Shown here: positions 21,698 to 25,143 of the stretch, piece after piece
Position numbering within the stretch: the first letter of the stretch is position 1
Layout of the letters: each line of letters opens with the position of its first letter
NCBI GenBank assembly: GCA_043778315.1
Contig: JAYWGJ010000240.1
Coordinates: forward strand, 1-25,143
DNA from: JBEEMU01 sp043778315
GTDB lineage: Bacteria; Bacteroidota; Bacteroidia; Chitinophagales; Saprospiraceae
DNA length: 25,143 nt
Direction of reading: 5' to 3'
Notes under the pieces: generated by a model
What the model saw: only the letters and a program-made list of their open reading frames with translations
Databases searched by the model: none
What the model was told of the DNA's origin: nothing
Translations under genes and position numbers: made by a program

Positions 21698-22402
21698 ATG
21701 AATACTCGCATTTTATTAGTAGAAGACGACCCTAATTTTGGCGACGTTTTATTTTCTTATTTGGAGCTGCACGGCTACGACGTGACCTTAGCTACTGACG
21801 GCGAAGCAGGCGCAGCCGCCTTCAAACCTGACGTATTCGACCTCTGCATTTTTGATGTCATGATGCCCAAAAAGGACGGTTTTGCGCTCGCGCAAGAGGT
21901 GCGCGAACGCGACCCGAAAGTCCCGATAATGTTCGTGACCGCCAAATCGATGAAAGACGACATCATAAAAGGCTTCAAAATGGGCGCGGACGACTACATC
22001 ACTAAGCCGTTCGACTCCACCGAGTTCATGCTCCGCGTACAAGCCCTGCTCAAACGCTCGCGCATGAGTACGAACACTATCAACGATAAAGTAGCGTTGA
22101 AAGAGTATCATATTGGTAAATATTTTTTCAATTTTTCGCTCCGAACGCTCGTAGGTGGCGAAGAAGAATATAAACTTTCGCCCAAAGAAGCAGAGCTTTT
22201 GCGTATGTTTTGTATGTATATGAACGATGTGATGCCGCGTAGCGAGGCTTTGAATAAGATTTGGGGTGAAGATACCTATTTTACAGCCCGAAGCATGGAT
22301 GTTTTTGTGACAAAAATACGAAAATACCTCAAAGACGACCCAAATATCGAGATTGTGAACATTCATGGCAACGGATTTCAACTGAAAGTATCAAATCCAT
22401 AG
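21698..22402 (+). CDS. OmpR/PhoB-family response regulator (RprY-like)
   Basis: 234 residues. Receiver domain 1-120: acidic pocket Glu9-Asp10-Asp11, phospho-acceptor Asp53 in FDVMMP, Thr81 and Lys103 (TKPF). The C-terminal winged helix (about 130-232) has LSPKEAELLRMF, a recognition region SMDVFVTKIRKYLKDD and ends in IVNIHGNGFQL. The usual HGVGFKL wing is HGNGFQL here. It is the cognate partner of the kinase 49 bases upstream and should bind direct repeats such as the GTTAAA pair before that gene (inferred). dtd follows after 36 bases, so a three-gene transcript is likely. Confidence 0.93.
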   Translation: MNTRILLVEDDPNFGDVLFSYLELHGYDVTLATDGEAGAAAFKPDVFDLCIFDVMMPKKDGFALAQEVRERDPKVPIMFVTAKSMKDDIIKGFKMGADDYITKPFDSTEFMLRVQALLKRSRMSTNTINDKVALKEYHIGKYFFNFSLRTLVGGEEEYKLSPKEAELLRMFCMYMNDVMPRSEALNKIWGEDTYFTARSMDVFVTKIRKYLKDDPNIEIVNIHGNGFQLKVSNP

Positions 22403-22438
22403 AAAATTTTAGCAAAAAATACGAAAAATCATTTTAAT

Positions 22439-22891
22439 ATGCGCGCAGTCGTACAGCGTGTCCGCAAAGCGTCCGTTAGTATAGCCGACGAGGTAGTGGG
22501 CGAAATTGGCGTTGGTTTATGTATTTTTGTTGGCATCGAAGCCGCCGATACGACTGCCGAAGCCGCCTGGCTCGCACAGAAGATAGTGCATTTGCGGCTT
22601 TTCGCCGACGAGCGCGGCATACCAAATATCGATTTGTTGGACGGAAACGCCGCGATGCTTGTAGTGAGTCAATTCACGCTTTTCGCATCTTATAAAAAAG
22701 GCAACCGACCCGCATACTTGCGTGCCGCACGACCCGAAACCGCCATTCCGTTGTACGAATATTTTATTGCAACCTTAGAAAAAGAAAGCGGAAAAAAGGT
22801 AGAAAAAGGTGTTTTTGGTGCTGATATGCAGGTGCTGATACAAAACGACGGACCCGTAACGATACTGATGGATACGCAAAACAAGGAATAG
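22439..22891 (+). CDS. dtd: D-aminoacyl-tRNA deacylase
   Basis: 150 residues, full length for the family. It hydrolyses D-aminoacyl-tRNA (for example D-Tyr-tRNA) and glycyl-tRNA-Ala, protecting translation. Both conserved signatures are present: the SQFTLFA block at 77-83 and NDGPVT (136-141), with the GP motif that lines the chiral pocket. The N-terminus MRAVVQRVRKASVSI is standard, so the ATG at 22439-22441 is secure. It is 36 bases after the response regulator gene with no terminator between, so it probably rides on that transcript; this linkage is not functional as far as known. Confidence 0.97.
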   Translation: MRAVVQRVRKASVSIADEVVGEIGVGLCIFVGIEAADTTAEAAWLAQKIVHLRLFADERGIPNIDLLDGNAAMLVVSQFTLFASYKKGNRPAYLRAARPETAIPLYEYFIATLEKESGKKVEKGVFGADMQVLIQNDGPVTILMDTQNKE

Positions 22892-22923
22892 TTTTATTGT
22901 AAAATTATTTTTACACAATAAAA
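22892..22923 (+). terminator. AU-rich stem-loop after dtd
   Basis: TTTTATTGT at 22892-22900 and ACAATAAAA at 22915-22923 are perfect complements with a 14-base A/T loop. It lacks a clear T-tract afterwards, so terminator activity is uncertain. Confidence 0.35.
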
Positions 22924-22977
22924 ATGCTCTACTTTTCGTTAAGGAAATACCGTTAATCAAAACTAAAACAAGAAAAA

Positions 22978-23127
22978 ATGAATAGCTCCAAGCGTCAAAA
23001 AACGACTTTTTTTACAACATTAATTTTGTTGTTTGCCACAACGATACTCGTTAGTAGCTGCGGCGGCTCGCGCAACGGCTTGGCAAAATCTAAACCAAAA
23101 AGTAGCTGTAACTGTCCACATTTTTAA
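22978..23127 (+). CDS. Small lipoprotein, 49 residues
   Basis: ATG at 22978, TAA at 23125-23127. The N-terminus is basic (MNSSKRQKTT), followed by a hydrophobic segment and a lipobox LVSSC with Cys28, then GGSRNGLAKSKPKSS and a Cys-rich end, SCNCPHF. The mature lipid-anchored peptide is only about 22 residues. Short lipoproteins ending in a C-x-C-P motif are familiar from Bacteroidetes, without known function; the CNCPH end could bind metal (inference). The last 4 bases overlap the stop codon of the convergent xerC gene. The A-rich stretch GAAAAA lies just upstream of the start. It may share the dtd transcript or have its own. Confidence 0.75.
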   Translation: MNSSKRQKTTFFTTLILLFATTILVSSCGGSRNGLAKSKPKSSCNCPHF

Positions 23128-24044
23128 TCCGTTTTGTCGGTTTTACCTTCCATTTTCTCTGCTTTTGGGTGTGCCTGTTTATAAACAGATTTGAGCCGCT
23201 CTATCGAGTTGTGCGTATATACTTGCGTTGCCGCAAGGCTGCTATGCCCCAGAAGTTCTTTGATAGCGTTGATGTCTGCACCGTCGTCGAGTAGGTGCGT
23301 CGCGAAAGAATGTCGCAAAACGTGCGGGCTGCGCTGCTCGATAGTCGTCACCAAACTCAGGTAGCGATGCACTTTTTTGTACACCCATTCCGCGTAAAGC
23401 GGATTTCCTTTATCGTTTAATAAAAAATTTTGGCTTGGCGCAAAGCCCATTTCGTTGCGCAAAGCGGCGTAGTTTTGCATCTGTTCGCTTAGTTTTTTGC
23501 CGAAAGGCACTAAACGTATTTTTTGCCCTTTGCCCAAAATACGCAAATGATTAGACACAAAATCGATATCGATGGTTTTCAAGTTGATGAGTTCGGAGCG
23601 GCGCAAACCTGTTTCGTACAGCAACGCCAATACCAATTTATCGCGTTCGCCTGCAAAATCAGCCGAAAACTCCACCGTTTCGAACAAACGCCATAAATCT
23701 GTCGCTTCTACTACCATCGGCAGCCGCTTGCCGAGTTTCGGCAGCGTGATTTTGAGCATCGGATTCACGGCTATCATATTACGCTTGACGCAATATTTAT
23801 AAAACGTATTTAAGGTCGCTATTTTGCGCCGAACGGTTTTCGCTTCCGCTTCATTGCGCATAAAACTCACTATCCATGCTCTAACGACTAAATGCCCTAC
23901 CTCTATAATAGAAGTAGGGCTATATTTTTCGGCTATAAAAGCGGCAAATTGCAGTAAGTCCGCGCTATACGCAGTTATCGTATGCGGCGAGTAGCGTTTT
24001 ACGGTAGTCGCATGAGCGATAAACGCTTTGATAGGTGTAGGCAC
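23124..24044 (-). CDS. xerC: Tyrosine recombinase XerC/XerD type
   Basis: 306 residues. The N-terminal SAM-like core-binding domain (1-100) has RYSPHTITAYSADLLQF. The catalytic domain carries the full set: Arg148 (TGLRRSEL), Lys172 (GKGQKIRLVP), His241 and Arg244 (HVLRHSFATHLL), His267 (LGHSSL) and nucleophile Tyr276 (QVYTHN). Length and motifs match the chromosome-dimer resolvases rather than phage integrases. It would resolve dimers at dif with a partner Xer and FtsK. The start is a GTG (24042-24044). It lies 58 bases after rpsU on the same strand, the usual Bacteroidetes order; the gene that often follows (raiA/hpf) is absent, and a convergent lipoprotein gene lies there. A dif-like site was not found. 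Confidence 0.9.
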   Translation of the reverse strand: MPTPIKAFIAHATTVKRYSPHTITAYSADLLQFAAFIAEKYSPTSIIEVGHLVVRAWIVSFMRNEAEAKTVRRKIATLNTFYKYCVKRNMIAVNPMLKITLPKLGKRLPMVVEATDLWRLFETVEFSADFAGERDKLVLALLYETGLRRSELINLKTIDIDFVSNHLRILGKGQKIRLVPFGKKLSEQMQNYAALRNEMGFAPSQNFLLNDKGNPLYAEWVYKKVHRYLSLVTTIEQRSPHVLRHSFATHLLDDGADINAIKELLGHSSLAATQVYTHNSIERLKSVYKQAHPKAEKMEGKTDKTD

Positions 24045-24102
24045 AATAATTTATTACGAATAAAATATTATACGTTTATAACACTAATTTAGCATTGCTA
24101 AA

Positions 24103-24300
24103 TCAATCGATAGCGTGATTGCCGTACTTGCCTTCTTTGTAAACGGCTTTCAATACCTCTGTACGACGCTCAACCGATGGTTTAGCGAACGCTTTGCGAC
24201 GGCGAAGCTCGCGCATAGTACCTACTTTTTCGAACTTACGTTTGTATTTCTTGAGTGCGCGGTCGAGAGTCTCGCTGTCTTTAACTTCAATAATAAGCAT
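24103..24300 (-). CDS. rpsU: 30S ribosomal protein S21
   Basis: 65 residues, standard for bS21. The sequence MLIIEVKDSETLDRALKKYK then ELRRRKAFAKPSVERR is characteristic. In Bacteroidetes bS21 is part of the reason for weak use of Shine-Dalgarno sequences, together with bS18 and bS6, by masking the 16S 3' end (established for Flavobacteria). It is preceded by a full consensus promoter and followed by xerC after 58 bases. Confidence 0.97.
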   Translation of the reverse strand: MLIIEVKDSETLDRALKKYKRKFEKVGTMRELRRRKAFAKPSVERRTEVLKAVYKEGKYGNHAID

Positions 24301-24350
24301 ATAAATACTTCTTTTTAGTTTTGTTATTGGTATATTTTCTAATTGAAGTG

Positions 24351-24381
24351 CAAAGGTATGTTTTTTTGATTACACTACCAA
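24351..24381 (-). promoter_or_regulatory. Bacteroidetes-type promoter of rpsU
   Basis: On the minus strand TTG (24381-24379), a 20-base spacer, TACCTTTG (24358-24351). This is the same full -33/-7 match as the desaturase promoter, down to identical -7 bases. The ATG is 50 bases downstream. Confidence 0.8.
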
Positions 24382-24425
24382 ATCGATTATCATTTTTATC
24401 ATTTTTATTACAACAAAAAATAATT

Positions 24426-24452
24426 ATTGACGTTACGATTGACGTACATTTG
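24426..24452 (+). promoter_or_regulatory. Promoter region of the FAD oxidoreductase gene
   Basis: TACATTTG at 24445-24452 fits the -7 box, 24 bases before the ATG. Just upstream ATTGACGT is repeated (24426-24433 and 24438-24445, 12 bases apart), which could be an operator or supply a -33 TTG at non-standard spacing. Confidence 0.45.
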
Positions 24453-24476
24453 CATTTTGATAGCTGAAATAAATTT

Positions 24477-25143
24477 ATGACTGTAAAATACCTTATTGTC
24501 GGACAAGGGATTGCGGGAACGCTGCTTGCGCTCGAACTCGAGCGGCGCGGAGAAAGTTTTGTGATAATAGATGCGGCGCATCAACACTCGTCGTCGCTCG
24601 TCGCGGCGGGCATCGTCAATCCGATTACGGGTAAACGGTTTGTGAAATCGTGGCAAATAGACGATTTGCTCCCGCAATTAGCGGAAATGTACGGCGCGGC
24701 GGAGCAAAAATTGGGTATCAAAATTTGGCATAAAATGCCGATTTTGCGCGTTTTGCGCAACGCCGAACAAGAGAATAATTGGTTGGCGCGAGCGGGTTGG
24801 GACAGTTGGCGCGGCTATTTGGGCGCGGCAAACGTCGATATTTCGTCGCATTTTGCAGGCGTTTTTGGCGTAGCGAATATCTTGCAAGGCGGAAAAATAG
24901 ATATGCAGTTATTATTGCGCAAGGCGAAAAATTATTTTATTACAACTCAAAAAATAATACACAATACCTTTATTTACAACGATTTAGATATTAATAATAA
25001 TAAATATACCATTGATAATACAAGTATAAAATTTGATAAAATTGTGTTTTGCGAAGGTTGGCAGTTAGCCCAAAATCCATACTTTAACTATCTACCTTTG
25101 CAGCCCTCGCGCGGCGAAGCCTTGCTCGTAGAAATAGATGCCG
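24477..25143 (+). CDS. DAO-type FAD-dependent oxidoreductase, 5' part
   Basis: The first 222 codons are present and the gene runs off the window without a stop. The N-terminal dinucleotide motif is VGQGIAGTLLALELERRG (residues about 8-25), with VIID after strand 2. A segment SSLVAAGIVNPITGKRF then matches a Bacteroidetes group of glycine/D-amino-acid-oxidase-like (DAO family) flavoproteins. KIVFCEGW and LPLQPSRGEALLVE further on fit the FAD-binding middle domain (compare V.a.G.ws...... p.rg..l). It would oxidise a C-N bond with FAD in the cytosol; the substrate is unknown. The start is the ATG at 24477-24479, divergent from rpsU with about 175 bases between them. Confidence 0.85.
   Translation, partial: MTVKYLIVGQGIAGTLLALELERRGESFVIIDAAHQHSSSLVAAGIVNPITGKRFVKSWQIDDLLPQLAEMYGAAEQKLGIKIWHKMPILRVLRNAEQENNWLARAGWDSWRGYLGAANVDISSHFAGVFGVANILQGGKIDMQLLLRKAKNYFITTQKIIHNTFIYNDLDINNNKYTIDNTSIKFDKIVFCEGWQLAQNPYFNYLPLQPSRGEALLVEIDA

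Noticed and set aside
20122..22381. Several long opposite-strand frames under the kinase and regulator genes
   Set aside because: They mirror the real genes, have no motifs and arise from codon bias on the sense strand.
23124..24044. xerC as an integrase marking a mobile island
   Set aside because: It is linked to rpsU as in many Bacteroidetes, has XerC/D length, and no att-site duplication or phage gene is nearby.

Overview
The window looks like the chromosome of a Bacteroidota (Bacteroidetes) bacterium. The evidence is several TAnnTTTG -7 boxes, two of them with a TTG exactly 20 bases upstream (before the desaturase and before rpsU); A-rich leaders with little Shine-Dalgarno sequence; a DUF5606 gene; a RprY-like two-component pair; the rpsU-xerC pair typical of the phylum; and several lipoproteins or secreted proteins. 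I cannot name a genus. Gene density is normal and both strands are used.

Layout. 1-311: the 3' end of a small coiled-coil protein, closed by a terminator. 312-947: a gene-poor stretch with hairpins and a possible 20-codon leader ORF. 948-4323 (+): a lipoprotein with a lysozyme/transglycosylase-like domain, a fatty-acid desaturase that closely resembles eukaryotic dihydroceramide delta-4 desaturase, and a DUF5606 protein. 4348-4550: a terminator and a nested palindromic repeat. 4566-8642 (-): a thioredoxin-reductase-like ferredoxin/flavodoxin reductase, metG and a SAM methyltransferase. 8826-9815 (+): a secreted PHB-depolymerase-family esterase. 9816-10221: a gene-less interval with a possible small RNA on the minus strand. 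10222-12177 (-): a serine hydrolase carrying only the C-terminal domain of a GH3 enzyme. 12280-12870: a decayed ISAzo13-type transposase. 12915-14911 (+): a methyltransferase and an unknown protein.

15025-18549 reads as an accessory island. It holds a HaeII-type restriction-modification pair (methyltransferase then nuclease, overlapping, minus strand). Divergent from it are a tail-anchored J-domain protein, a small protein perhaps GIY-YIG-like, and an unknown ORF behind a strong hairpin. By eye the island is more AT-rich than its neighbours.

18553-25143 returns to core genes: a zinc-independent MDR oxidoreductase (-), a histidine kinase/response regulator/dtd cluster (+), a 49-residue lipoprotein (+), rpsU-xerC (-), and the start of a DAO-type FAD oxidoreductase (+) that runs off the window.

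The points most worth following up are the eukaryote-like desaturase (possible bacterial ceramide or sphingosine-type lipids), the loss of the GH3 catalytic domain from a NagZ/AmiE-like fusion, and the R-M/J-protein island. I found no CRISPR array, rRNA, tRNA or intact insertion sequence.
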